From: Cupriavidus malaysiensis
GTDB lineage: Bacteria > Pseudomonadota > Gammaproteobacteria > Burkholderiales > Burkholderiaceae
Direction of reading: 5' to 3'
DNA: 64,000 nucleotides
Assembly (NCBI RefSeq): GCF_001854325.1
Contig: NZ_CP017755.1
Span: 62,001-126,000, forward strand
This document shows, piece after piece, positions 43,730-51,599 of the stretch (positions within the stretch are counted from its first letter, which is position 1; each line of letters starts with the position of its first letter). Both the position numbers and the translations under genes were made by a program. The notes beneath the pieces were generated by a model that was not told the DNA's origin, did no database searches, and saw nothing but the letters and a program-made list of their open reading frames with translations.

Positions 43730-43880
43730 TGCGCCGGCTCCGGCCGGTCCGGGGGGCGGATGCTGCTGGAGCGAGGCCGGAATGACGGGCCGGAAGCGCG
43801 CCGAAAGAGTACCTCCGGCGGTGGCTCACCCCGGTGCTGACGTGGCGGCTCGGTTGTCGCGGCGCCGCTCCGGGAGCGAA

Positions 43881-43897
43881 AGCGTACCCGTTTCTGC
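43881..43897 (+). repeat. Dispersed 17-mer, copy 7
   Basis: Exact GCGTACCCGTTTCTGCG, 168 bases after copy 6, same orientation, again followed by TGC. Confidence 0.85.
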
Positions 43898-44098
43898 GTG
43901 CCCGGGCGGAGGCAGGAAAGGCCTGTGGCTGCGCGGCGGATGAGCGTGCGTGTCCCGGGGCGCGGGTGTGTCCGTGGCCGGGATCGTGTGAGGGGAGCGG
44001 GTGGGACCGGGGAGGGTCGGGGAGGGTCGGCGAGGCGGGCCCGGCGCCGGAGGACAGGTGAGCAGTGCGGGCGCGGCGGCAGCCGCCGCCGGCGTGGC

Positions 44099-44389
44099 TC
44101 AGGGCTTGCGTACCAGCCGCACCGGCTGCTCGGCCGGCGGCGTGCTCGAGGCGCAGGTATTGCAGCCGCCGCTGTCGCAGCCGCTGGCGCAGCCGGCGGC
44201 CGCCTGCGGGGCCAGCCATGCGACCAGGCGTGCGCGCCAGCCGGTGGCGGCCGGGCCGCCCAGGCCGGCTGCCAGTGCGGCCTTGAAGCGCTCGCGCGTG
44301 CGCGGCGCATAGCGGGCCGCCACCGACAGCGCGCAGGCCAGCACGATCAGCGGCACCAGCAGGCTTTCGAAGGCGTGGTAGAGGCTCAT
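44099..44389 (-). CDS. Small Cys-rich membrane protein next to feoB (DUF6587-like)
   Basis: The 96-residue protein has one membrane helix (about 9-25, LLVPLIVLACALSVAARYA), a basic middle and a Cys-rich C-terminus with the pattern C-x3-C-x4-C-x2-C (GCASGCDSGGCNTC). It lies 38 bases after feoB on the same strand, where other bacteria have FeoC or FeoD. The Cys cluster could bind iron or an Fe-S centre. It shows no winged-helix like enterobacterial FeoC, so only a positional analogy is made. Confidence 0.75.
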   Translation of the reverse strand: MSLYHAFESLLVPLIVLACALSVAARYAPRTRERFKAALAAGLGGPAATGWRARLVAWLAPQAAAGCASGCDSGGCNTCASSTPPAEQPVRLVRKP

Positions 44390-44427
44390 GGCTTGGGCTC
44401 CCGGGTTCCTGGAATCGAGCGGGCCGC

Positions 44428-46281
44428 TCAACTGAACAGCAGCGCGATACGGTAGGTCAGGAAGGCGGCCAGGTAGGCCAGGCCTGCCTGGTAGGCCACC
44501 GAGAGGGCCATCACCTTCCATGAATTGGTCTCGCGGCGGATCACCGCCATGGTCGAGATGCATTGCGGCGCGAACACGTACCAGGCCAGCAGCGCCAGTG
44601 CGGTGGCCAGCGACCACTGCGCGGCGATGACCGGGGCGAGCTGCGCGGCCATGGCGTCGTCGCCGCCGCCGCCGGACAGTGCGTAGACCGTGGCCAGCGC
44701 GCCCACGGCGACTTCGCGTGCGGCCAGGCCGGGTACCAGCGCCACGCAGATCTGCCAGTTGAAGCCGATCGGGGCGAACACCTTCTCCAGCGCCTGGCCG
44801 ATCATGCCGGCGAAGCTGTAGTCGATGGCGGGGCCGGTGGCGCCCGCCGGCGGCGCGGGAAAGCTGCCAAGGAACCACAGCAGCACGGTCAGCGCCAGGA
44901 TCACCTTGCCCACGCGCGACAGGAAGATGCGGGCGCGCTCCCACAGGCCGAGCGCGAGGTCGCGCAGGTTGGGAATGCGGTAGGAGGGCAGCTCCATCAT
45001 CAGCGGATGATCGGTGCGGTCGCGGCGGAAGTACTTGAGCACGTAGGCCACCACCATCGCGCTGAGGATGCCCGTCAGGTACAGGCCGAACAGCACCAGG
45101 CCCTGCAGGTTGAACAGTCCCAGCACCGTGCGTTGCGGAATGAAGGCGCCGATCAGCAGCGTGTAGACGGGCAGGCGGGCCGAGCAGGTCATCAGCGGCG
45201 CCACCAGGATGGTGGTGAGCCGGTCGCGCGGGTCCTGGATGGTACGCGTGGCCATGATGCCGGGGATCGCGCAGGCGAAGCTCGACAGCAGCGGGATGAA
45301 GGAGCGTCCGGACAGTCCCGCGTTCATCATCAGGCGGTCTAGCAGGAAGGCCGCGCGCGGCAGGTAGCCCGATTCCTCCAGGGTCAGGATGAAGAGGAAC
45401 AGGATCAGGATCTGCGGCAGGAACACCACCACGCTGCCGGCGCCGGCGATCAGGCCGTCGGTCAGCAGGCTCTTGAGCATGCCGTCGGGAAGGTAGGTGC
45501 CGATCAGCTCGCCGAAGGCGTGCACGCCGCCCTCGATGCCGTCCATCAGCGGCGTGGCCCAGGAGAACACGGCCTGGAACATCAGGAACAGCAGTACCGC
45601 CAGGATCAGCAGACCGAACACCGGATGCAGCACGATGCGGTCGAGGCGGTCATCGAGCGCCGCCGTGCGCGCGGGCATGGAAATGGCCGCGTCCAGCAGG
45701 CGCTTGACCTCGCGGTGGACGTCGCCTTCCTCGGCCGGCACCGCCGGCACCGCCGGCAGGGTCTGGTCGAGCACCTGCAGCAGCGCCGCGGCGCCGTTGC
45801 GCTTGACTGCCACCGTCTCCACCACCGGCACGCCCAGCGCGGCCGACAGCTTGGCCACGTCGATGCGGATGCCGCGCCGTGCGGCGGCGTCGCTCATATT
45901 GAGCACCACCACCATGGGCAGGCCGAGGCGGCGCAGCTCGAGCACGAAGCGCAGGTGCAGGCGCAGGTTGGTGGCGTCCACCACCGAGACCAGCAGGTCG
46001 GGGCGCGGCTCGTCGGCGCGGTGGCCCAGGCAGATATCGCGCGTGATGGCCTCGTCGAGGCTGGCGGCGTGCAGGCTGTACGCGCCGGGCAGGTCGAGGA
46101 TGCGCACCTGGCGGCCGGCCGGCGAGACGAAATGGCCTTCCTTGCGCTCGACCGTGACGCCGGCATAGTTGGCCACCTTCTGGCGGCTGCCGGTCAGGCG
46201 GTTGAACAGCGCGGTCTTGCCGCAATTGGGATTGCCGACGAGCGCGATGCGCAGGGCCGGATGGGTCGAAGCGACAGACAT
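44428..46281 (-). CDS. feoB: Ferrous iron transporter FeoB
   Basis: The 617-residue inner-membrane protein imports Fe(II). The N-terminal G-domain has G1 GNPNCGKT (16-23), G2 Thr43, G3 DLPG (63-66) and G4 NMSD. The membrane domain has the gating repeats (FLPQILILFLFILTLEESGYLPRAAFLLDRLM) and the conserved FACAIPGIMATRTI and MTCSARLPVYTLLIGAFIP. It is about 150 residues shorter than the Escherichia coli protein, as in many beta-proteobacteria, largely at the C-terminal end. It lies 16 bases after feoA; no clear ribosome site is seen, which suggests coupling. Confidence 0.94.
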   Translation of the reverse strand: MSVASTHPALRIALVGNPNCGKTALFNRLTGSRQKVANYAGVTVERKEGHFVSPAGRQVRILDLPGAYSLHAASLDEAITRDICLGHRADEPRPDLLVSVVDATNLRLHLRFVLELRRLGLPMVVVLNMSDAAARRGIRIDVAKLSAALGVPVVETVAVKRNGAAALLQVLDQTLPAVPAVPAEEGDVHREVKRLLDAAISMPARTAALDDRLDRIVLHPVFGLLILAVLLFLMFQAVFSWATPLMDGIEGGVHAFGELIGTYLPDGMLKSLLTDGLIAGAGSVVVFLPQILILFLFILTLEESGYLPRAAFLLDRLMMNAGLSGRSFIPLLSSFACAIPGIMATRTIQDPRDRLTTILVAPLMTCSARLPVYTLLIGAFIPQRTVLGLFNLQGLVLFGLYLTGILSAMVVAYVLKYFRRDRTDHPLMMELPSYRIPNLRDLALGLWERARIFLSRVGKVILALTVLLWFLGSFPAPPAGATGPAIDYSFAGMIGQALEKVFAPIGFNWQICVALVPGLAAREVAVGALATVYALSGGGGDDAMAAQLAPVIAAQWSLATALALLAWYVFAPQCISTMAVIRRETNSWKVMALSVAYQAGLAYLAAFLTYRIALLFS

Positions 46282-46297
46282 ATGGGCTGGGGGAGGC

Positions 46298-46606
46298 TCA
46301 GGCGACCGAACGGCGTGCCGTCGAGGCATTCGCGTCCTGGGCGGCCGGTTCGAGGCGGGAGACGGAGGCGCTGGCCACTTCGATCGCGATGCGCTCGGCC
46401 TCGGCGCGGCGCAGCGCGAAGCGGGTGAAGCCGACCTGGGCCACCAGGGGGTCCTTGCCGAAAGGGCCATGGGCCACGATCTGCACCGTTTCTCCCGGTA
46501 CGAAGCCCAGCTCGCGCAGGCGGCGCGAGACCGGATCGTTCGGCATGGCGTCTTCCACTGAGGTCACGACGGCGACGGTGCGCCGCGGCAGTTCAGGCAA
46601 CCGCAT
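46298..46606 (-). CDS. feoA: Ferrous iron transport accessory protein FeoA
   Basis: The 102-residue protein has the SH3-like FeoA fold (RRLRELGFVPGETVQIVAHGPFGKDPLVAQVGFTRFALRRAEAERIAIEV), with about 25 extra residues at the C-terminus compared with the 75-residue family norm. It binds FeoB and supports Fe(II) uptake. It is the first gene of feoA-feoB-(Cys-rich gene), preceded by a near-perfect Fur box 77 bases upstream. Confidence 0.93.
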   Translation of the reverse strand: MRLPELPRRTVAVVTSVEDAMPNDPVSRRLRELGFVPGETVQIVAHGPFGKDPLVAQVGFTRFALRRAEAERIAIEVASASVSRLEPAAQDANASTARRSVA

Positions 46607-46682
46607 GATGCTTCCAGTGCAGGGACCGGCTTCGCCATCGGGGGCGCCCGCGCAAGCAGGGAAACCGCGTCCAGGATACGTG

Positions 46683-46701
46683 AATGAAAATCGTTTTCAT
46701 T
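46683..46701 (-). promoter_or_regulatory. Fur box upstream of feoA
   Basis: AATGAAAATCGTTTTCATT is a 19-base inverted repeat closely matching the Fur consensus GATAATGATAATCATTATC, 77 bases before the feoA ATG. Iron repression of feoAB is the expected result. Confidence 0.85.
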
Positions 46702-46795
46702 GTATCGCATTCTGGACCCGCCGCGCCGCCGGCGCCGTCGCGGGCGTGCGCCGCCGCCCGCAGCGGCGGGTGGAAGTGGCCGCAAGCCGCACAAT

Positions 46796-46811
46796 TAACG
46801 CAATTGCGTTA
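46796..46811. promoter_or_regulatory. 16-base perfect palindrome TAACGCAATTGCGTTA
   Basis: The palindrome is perfect and lies in the gap between the Fur box and the convergent end of the LysR gene, just upstream of a candidate plus-strand promoter and a strong terminator. It is probably a regulator site for the small transcript proposed next to it. Confidence 0.5.
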
Positions 46812-46846
46812 TTGGTCGCGCATTGCGCCGGGGGTAAGCTGCAGGC

Positions 46847-46911
46847 ACGCTGAACACCCCGTTCCACGCGTACTTCAAGGCCACCGGCCCCGCGCGGCCG
46901 GTGGCCTTTTT
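46847..46911 (+). ncRNA. Candidate small RNA ending in an intrinsic terminator
   Basis: A TTGGTC (46812-46817) and a TAAGCT (46835-46840) with 17-base spacing form a plausible sigma-70 promoter. The proposed transcript of about 65 bases ends in the hairpin and T-run at 46877-46911. No protein-coding frame of note lies in it, and no plus-strand gene precedes the terminator, which otherwise has no purpose on this strand. The transcription start is approximate. Confidence 0.4.
46877..46911 (+). terminator. Intrinsic terminator, plus strand
   Basis: An 11-base perfect stem (GGCCACCGGCC / GGCCGGTGGCC) with a 6-base loop is followed by five T on the plus strand. On the minus strand it is only preceded by A and not followed by T, so it serves a plus-strand transcript rather than the LysR gene. 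Confidence 0.8.
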
Positions 46912-46912
46912 C

Positions 46913-47839
46913 TCATGGCAGGCCGGATACGCCCACGCCATCGCCCGGTCCGTCCGGCAGCCCCTGCCCCTGCCCCACCATCTCGACGAAGCGCTCGCGC
47001 GCCGGGTGATCGGGCGTCAGCTTCCAGGCGCAGTAGACTTCCGACGGCACGGTGGACTCGGCCAGCGGGCGGAATGCCGCGCCCGCCATGCCGGAGCGCT
47101 GCAGCGCCGCCGGCACCACCGCCACGCCCATGCCCTGCGACACCAGCGAGACCACCGACAGCCAGTGGCGCACCTCGTGGCGGATCTGCGGGTAGAAGCC
47201 CTGCGCGGCGCACATCTCGAAGATGCGGTTGTAGTAGTCGGGCGATGCCTTGCGCGAGAACAGCACGAAGGGTTCGCCGCGCAACTCTGCCAGCGCCACC
47301 GCCGCGCGCGTTGCCAGCGCGTGGTCCTGCGGCATGCAGCAGACGAAGGATTCGCTGTGCGCCAGGATCGCGCCGAGTTCGTCGGGCAGGTGGCGCGTAT
47401 GCACGAAGCCGGCGTCGAGCTGGCCGTGCAGCAGGGCATCGATCTGCTCCTGCGAATTCAGCTCGGTCAGGGCCACCTCGATGCCCGGATAGCGGGCCTG
47501 GAACGCCCGCAGGTGCTCGGGCAGGCCACGGTACAGCATCGAGCCGACGAAGCCCACGCGCAGCCGCCCCACCGCGCCGGCTTCGATCTGGCGCGCCAGC
47601 AGGCGCGCCTCCTCGGCCTGGGCCAGCAAGGCCGTGGCCGACTCGCGGAAGGCGCGCCCGGCCGCCGTCAGGCGCACGCCGCGGCTGTCGCGCTCGAACA
47701 GGCGCGCGCCGACCGAAGCCTCCAGCTGCTGGATGTTGAGCGACAGCGGCGGCTGCGAGATGGCGAGCCGGCGCGCGGCGCGTCCGAAGTGCAGCTCCTC
47801 GGCCAGCACGAGGAAGTAGCGCAGGTGGCGGAATTCCAT
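46913..47839 (-). CDS. LysR-family transcriptional regulator
   Basis: The 308-residue protein has the LysR helix-turn-helix (LRYFLVLAEELHFGRAARRLAISQPPLSLNIQQLEASVGARLFERDSRGVRLTAAG) and a ligand domain of the BenM/CatM-like group (LRVGFVGSMLYRGLPEHLRAFQARYPGIEVAL). It is divergent from the acyl-CoA dehydrogenase operon and is probably its activator. A CAATA-N9-TATTG dyad lies 3-21 bases upstream of its own start codon, well placed for autorepression. Confidence 0.9.
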   Translation of the reverse strand: MEFRHLRYFLVLAEELHFGRAARRLAISQPPLSLNIQQLEASVGARLFERDSRGVRLTAAGRAFRESATALLAQAEEARLLARQIEAGAVGRLRVGFVGSMLYRGLPEHLRAFQARYPGIEVALTELNSQEQIDALLHGQLDAGFVHTRHLPDELGAILAHSESFVCCMPQDHALATRAAVALAELRGEPFVLFSRKASPDYYNRIFEMCAAQGFYPQIRHEVRHWLSVVSLVSQGMGVAVVPAALQRSGMAGAAFRPLAESTVPSEVYCAWKLTPDHPARERFVEMVGQGQGLPDGPGDGVGVSGLP

Positions 47840-47841
47840 GG

Positions 47842-47860
47842 CAATACAGAAAACATATTG
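47842..47860. promoter_or_regulatory. CAATA-N9-TATTG LysR-type dyad
   Basis: Perfect 5-base arms with 9-base spacing lie in an AT-rich stretch between the LysR gene and the acyl-CoA dehydrogenase operon. Confidence 0.5.
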
Positions 47861-48021
47861 ATCGAGCCAATTTTAGAATTAGACACGAATCGGCGGGGTT
47901 TGAATAATGGGGTTCAGCCAGTCCCCGCGCCTGGCGCCCCACCGGCCCGACCGGGATGCTTTCCCGGCACTTCCTGCCGGCGCGCGTGCCGGCAGCGGGG
48001 CCAAAGACCAGGAGACCCCTC

Positions 48022-49848
48022 ATGCCGACCAGCGCCGCCCGCCAGGGCGTACCCGTTTCTGCGTCCCCCGATTCTGCCTCCCCGGTGCCCGTTGCCCAGG
48101 CCGCCGCCGCGCACCCCGTGCCCGACCGCCACGGCAGCAACCTGTTCAGCGACGACCCGGACCTGCGCGCGCTGCTGCCGCTCTACCTGCCGCAGGCGCT
48201 GGTCTCGCACCTGCTGCCCCATCTCGACCGCATGGGCGCCCTGGCCGGCGGCGTGCTCGACGAACTGGCCCGCACCGCCGACCACAATCCGCCCAAGCTG
48301 TCGCACCGCACCCGCAGCGGCGTCGACGCGCAGCGGGTCGACAAGCACCCCGCCTATGTGCAGATGGAACGTGTGGCTTTCGCCGAATTCGGCCTGGCCG
48401 CGCTGTCGCACCGCGCCGGCGTGCTGGGCTGGGATGCGCCGATGCCGCCCGCGGCCAAGTACGCGCTGACCTACCTGTTCGTGCAGGCCGAGTTCGGCCT
48501 GTGCTGCCCGCTGTCGATGACCGACTCGCTGACGCGCACGCTGCGCAAGTTCGGCGATCCGGCCCTGGTCGAGCGCTACCTGCCGAACCTGACCACCCAG
48601 GTCTTCGAGGACCTGTACCAGGGCGCCATGTTCATGACCGAGCAGGGCGCCGGCTCCGACGTGGCGGCCACCGCCACGCGCGCCGTGCGCGACGCGCAGG
48701 CCGAGGGCGGCTGGCGCCTGTCCGGCGACAAGTGGTTCTGCTCGAACCCGGACGCCGGCCTGGCCATGGTGCTGGCGCGCGCCGAGGACGAGGCGGGCAA
48801 CGCCGCGCCGGGTATCAAGGGCGTGTCGCTGTTCCTGCTGCCGCGCACGCTGTCCGACGGCAGCGCCAACCACTTCCGCATCATCCGCCTGAAGGACAAG
48901 CTGGGCACCCGCTCGATGGCCAGCGGCGAGATCCGCCTCGAAGGCGCGCATGCCTACCTGGTCGGCGAACTCGGCCGCGGCTTCGTGCAGATGGCCGACA
49001 TGATCAACAACTCGCGCCTGTCCAACGGCGTGCGCGCGGCCGGCCTGATGCGGCGCGCGCTGACCGAGGCCCGGTTCATCGCGCGCGAGCGCCAGGCCTT
49101 CGGCAAGCGGCTCGACGGCATGCCGCTGATGCGCCGCCAGTTGCTCAAGCTGACCCTGCCCACCGAGCAGGCGCGCACCATGGTGTTCCAGACCGCCGAG
49201 GCGCTGCGCCGCGCCGATGCCGGCGAAGCCGACGCCTACCCGCTGATGCGCATCCTGACGCCGCTGATCAAGTTCCGCGCCTGCCGCGACGCGCGCAAGG
49301 TCACCGGCGACGCCATGGAAGTGCGCGGCGGCTGCGGCTATATCGAGGAATGGAGCGACCCGCGCCTGGTGCGCGACGCCCACCTCGGCTCGATCTGGGA
49401 GGGCACCAGCAATATCGTCGCGCTGGACGTGCTGCGCGCCATCCGACGCGAAGGCGCGCTGCCGGTGCTGCAGGCGCACCTGGCCGGCCTGCTGGCCGAC
49501 ACCCCGCTGCATCCTGAGGCGCGTCTCGCCTTCGCCGCCGCGGTGGCGCGCGCCGCCGGGCTGGCGCAACAGGCGGCCGAGGCTGGCGCCGACGGCGACG
49601 TGCTGGCGCGCCAGGCCGCCTCCGCCCTGTACCACGTCACCACCGCCGTCGCCATGGCGTGGGAGGCCGGCCGCATCGGCTCGGTGCGCCGCATGCGGCT
49701 GGCCCAGCTGGTGCTGGTGCATCGCGTGCTGCCGCAGGATCCGCTGGCCGGCGCGGCCGAGCCGGAATGGCTGGCCGAGACCGTCGACGCACCCGAGGAC
49801 GGCCCGCTGCGCGCAGCGGGCGCGGTCGACGCCGTCAACCTCTTCTAG
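48022..49848 (+). CDS. Acyl-CoA dehydrogenase family protein (AidB-like length)
   Basis: The 608-residue flavoprotein has the acyl-CoA dehydrogenase middle strand FMTEQGAGSDVAATATRAV, the FAD/substrate block WRLSGDKWFCSNPDAG, and the C-terminal helices with RERQAFGKRLDGMPLMRRQL and GGCGYIEEWSDPRLVRDAHLGSIWEGTSNIVALDVLRAI. Its length and LxPHLxRMG N-terminal region place it near the AidB/long ACAD group, so its true substrate is uncertain. Residues 9-14 (GVPVSA) are encoded by a dispersed 17-mer. AGGAG precedes the ATG. It is the first gene of an operon with Bug, thioesterase and CoA-transferase genes. Confidence 0.88.
   Translation: MPTSAARQGVPVSASPDSASPVPVAQAAAAHPVPDRHGSNLFSDDPDLRALLPLYLPQALVSHLLPHLDRMGALAGGVLDELARTADHNPPKLSHRTRSGVDAQRVDKHPAYVQMERVAFAEFGLAALSHRAGVLGWDAPMPPAAKYALTYLFVQAEFGLCCPLSMTDSLTRTLRKFGDPALVERYLPNLTTQVFEDLYQGAMFMTEQGAGSDVAATATRAVRDAQAEGGWRLSGDKWFCSNPDAGLAMVLARAEDEAGNAAPGIKGVSLFLLPRTLSDGSANHFRIIRLKDKLGTRSMASGEIRLEGAHAYLVGELGRGFVQMADMINNSRLSNGVRAAGLMRRALTEARFIARERQAFGKRLDGMPLMRRQLLKLTLPTEQARTMVFQTAEALRRADAGEADAYPLMRILTPLIKFRACRDARKVTGDAMEVRGGCGYIEEWSDPRLVRDAHLGSIWEGTSNIVALDVLRAIRREGALPVLQAHLAGLLADTPLHPEARLAFAAAVARAAGLAQQAAEAGADGDVLARQAASALYHVTTAVAMAWEAGRIGSVRRMRLAQLVLVHRVLPQDPLAGAAEPEWLAETVDAPEDGPLRAAGAVDAVNLF
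48047..48063 (+). repeat. Dispersed 17-mer, copy 8, inside the acyl-CoA dehydrogenase gene
   Basis: Exact GCGTACCCGTTTCTGCG, read as V-P-V-S-A in the variable N-terminal tail. Confidence 0.85.
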
Positions 49849-50009
49849 CCGCTTCCTCGCCGATCCATCGCTGGTTCATCGCCGGCCCTGGACCGGCCGC
49901 GTGCCAGGCCCTCGTGCCATGGCGCGCCGGCGCCACCGCCGCGGCGCGGCGGCGGCGCCGGTCCCGGCATACCCGCCGGGCCCACATAAGACAGACCCTG
50001 GAGACAAGC

Positions 50010-51005
50010 ATGACCACGTCCAACACGCCCCTGTGGCGGCGCTTCGCCGCGTTCGCCGGCTGCGCGCTCTGCCTCGCCGCCGCCCCCGCCTTCGCCCAGA
50101 AGGATTTCCCCAGCAAGCCCCTGATGCTGGTGGTGACCTACCCGCCGGGCGGGCCCACCGACGCCATGGCGCGCACGCTGGCGGCCGCGCTCAAGAGCAG
50201 CCTCGGCCAGCCCGTGGTGGTCGAGAACCGCGCGGGCGCCGGCGGCAACATCGGCGCCGAGGCGGTGGCGCGCGCCGAACCCGACGGCTACACGCTGATG
50301 TTCGGCACCTCGGCGCCGCTGGCCATCAACGTCAGCCTGTATCGCAAGATCAACTACGATCCGGTCAAGAGCTTCGCGCCGGTGATCCAGATCGGCCACC
50401 TGCCCAATGTGCTGGTGGTCAACCCCGGCGTCCCCGCCAGGAACGTGCAGGAACTGGTCGCCTACGGCAAGGCGCACCCGGGCAAGCTCAGCTACGCCTC
50501 GTCGGGCAACGGTGCCTCGTCGCACCTGGCTGGCGTGATGTTCAACAACCTCGCCGGCACGGACTTCCAGCACATCCCCTACAAGGGCACCGGCCCGGCG
50601 CTCAACGACCTGCTGGGCGGCCAGGTCAGCATGGCTTTCACCGACGTGCTGACGGCGCTACCCTTCATCAAGAGCGGCAAGCTGCGCGCGCTGGGCGTGA
50701 CCACGCGCACACGCTCGCAGGCACTGCCCGACCTGCCCACCGTGGCCGAGCAGGGCGTGCCCGGCTTCGACGTCTCGGTCTTCTTCGGCGTGGTGGCGCC
50801 GGCCGGCACGCCGGCGGACGTGATCGCCAAGCTCAACCATGCCTTCGCCGACGCGCTGCAGCAGCCGTCCGTGCGCAAGACCCTGCAGGCGCAGGGGCTG
50901 GAGTTCGCCGGATCCACAGCGCCGCAGCAGCTGGAGGGCTTCATCAAGTCCGAGGTGGTCAAGTGGCGCGACGTGGTGAAGAAGTCGGGCGCGCAGCTCG
51001 ACTGA
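50010..51005 (+). CDS. Bug-family tripartite tricarboxylate transporter receptor
   Basis: The 331-residue binding protein has a signal peptide (AFA-Q near 30), then LMLVVTYPPGGPTDAMARTLAAAL, VVVENRAGAGGNIGAEAVARAEPDGYTLMFGTSAPLAINVSLYRKINYDPVKSFAPVI and FQHIPYKGTGPALNDLLGGQVSMAFTDVL, all Bug signatures. Within this operon it would feed an organic acid into the CoA-dependent pathway encoded around it. Confidence 0.9.
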   Translation: MTTSNTPLWRRFAAFAGCALCLAAAPAFAQKDFPSKPLMLVVTYPPGGPTDAMARTLAAALKSSLGQPVVVENRAGAGGNIGAEAVARAEPDGYTLMFGTSAPLAINVSLYRKINYDPVKSFAPVIQIGHLPNVLVVNPGVPARNVQELVAYGKAHPGKLSYASSGNGASSHLAGVMFNNLAGTDFQHIPYKGTGPALNDLLGGQVSMAFTDVLTALPFIKSGKLRALGVTTRTRSQALPDLPTVAEQGVPGFDVSVFFGVVAPAGTPADVIAKLNHAFADALQQPSVRKTLQAQGLEFAGSTAPQQLEGFIKSEVVKWRDVVKKSGAQLD

Positions 51006-51104
51006 ACGGGAGCGGGCAGGCTGGCCGGGCGCGGGCGGCGCGCTGCGCGAGCGGTGCCGCCGCCGTATCATGGCGGCTTCGATAGTCACCGCTCTGGAAA
51101 ACCC

Positions 51105-51545
51105 ATGCAACAACCTTCCGAACTCCCTGCCAACGCATTCGCCGGCGAAGCCCCCGGTGTGCTGTTCGGCCTGCCGATGCCGATGGCCAGGGCCTTCGGC
51201 CTGCGCGGCGAGGCGATCGGCAACGATCAGGCCCGCGTGCGCATGCAACACAACACCGACTACACCAACAGCCGCGGCGACGTGCATGGCGGCGCCATCG
51301 CCACCCTGCTCGACTGCGCGCTGTCGTGCGCGGCACGCTCGCACGATCCGGCCCGCTATGGCGTGGTCACCGTCGACCTGACCGTGCATTTCATCGCGCC
51401 GGGCCGCGGCGATGTCATCGGACTCGGCTTCTGCGAACGGCGCGGCCGCGCGCTCAGCTTCGTGCGCGGCGAGGTCCGCGACGAGGCCGGCGAGCTGCTG
51501 GCGCTGGCCACCGGCACCTTCAAGCTGGTCGAGCGCGCCGCCTGA
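51105..51545 (+). CDS. PaaI-type hotdog thioesterase
   Basis: The 146-residue protein has the hotdog fold with NTDYTNSRGDVHGGAIATLLDCALSCAAR (the HGG turn of PaaI-like thioesterases) and VTVDLTVHFIAPGRGDVIGLGFCERRGRALSFVRGEVRDEAGELLALATGTF. It would hydrolyse an acyl-CoA of the pathway or a dead-end CoA ester. It lies between the Bug and CoA-transferase genes. Confidence 0.87.
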   Translation: MQQPSELPANAFAGEAPGVLFGLPMPMARAFGLRGEAIGNDQARVRMQHNTDYTNSRGDVHGGAIATLLDCALSCAARSHDPARYGVVTVDLTVHFIAPGRGDVIGLGFCERRGRALSFVRGEVRDEAGELLALATGTFKLVERAA

Positions 51546-51599
51546 CGGCAGCGCCCGGTCGACCCGCCAACCCATCCGCCGCATCGAGGAACTCACAAC

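Larger units (their letters stand above)
42945..44098. other. About 1.15 kb with no supported gene, holding three 17-mer copies
   Basis: All open frames here are Arg/Pro/Gly-rich with no ribosome site or family resemblance, typical of GC-rich non-coding sequence. The first 150 bases are the ompW promoter region. Three intact 17-mers in the same orientation lie at 43566, 43713 and 43881, about 150-170 bases apart. The intervening sequences are not obviously repeats of each other. This may be decayed coding DNA or a repeat landing zone. Confidence 0.55.

Noticed and set aside
43123-44061. Open frames in the 43-44 kb gap as genes
   Set aside because: All are Arg/Pro/Gly-rich, overlap each other on both strands, lack ribosome sites and contain the dispersed 17-mer in several frames.
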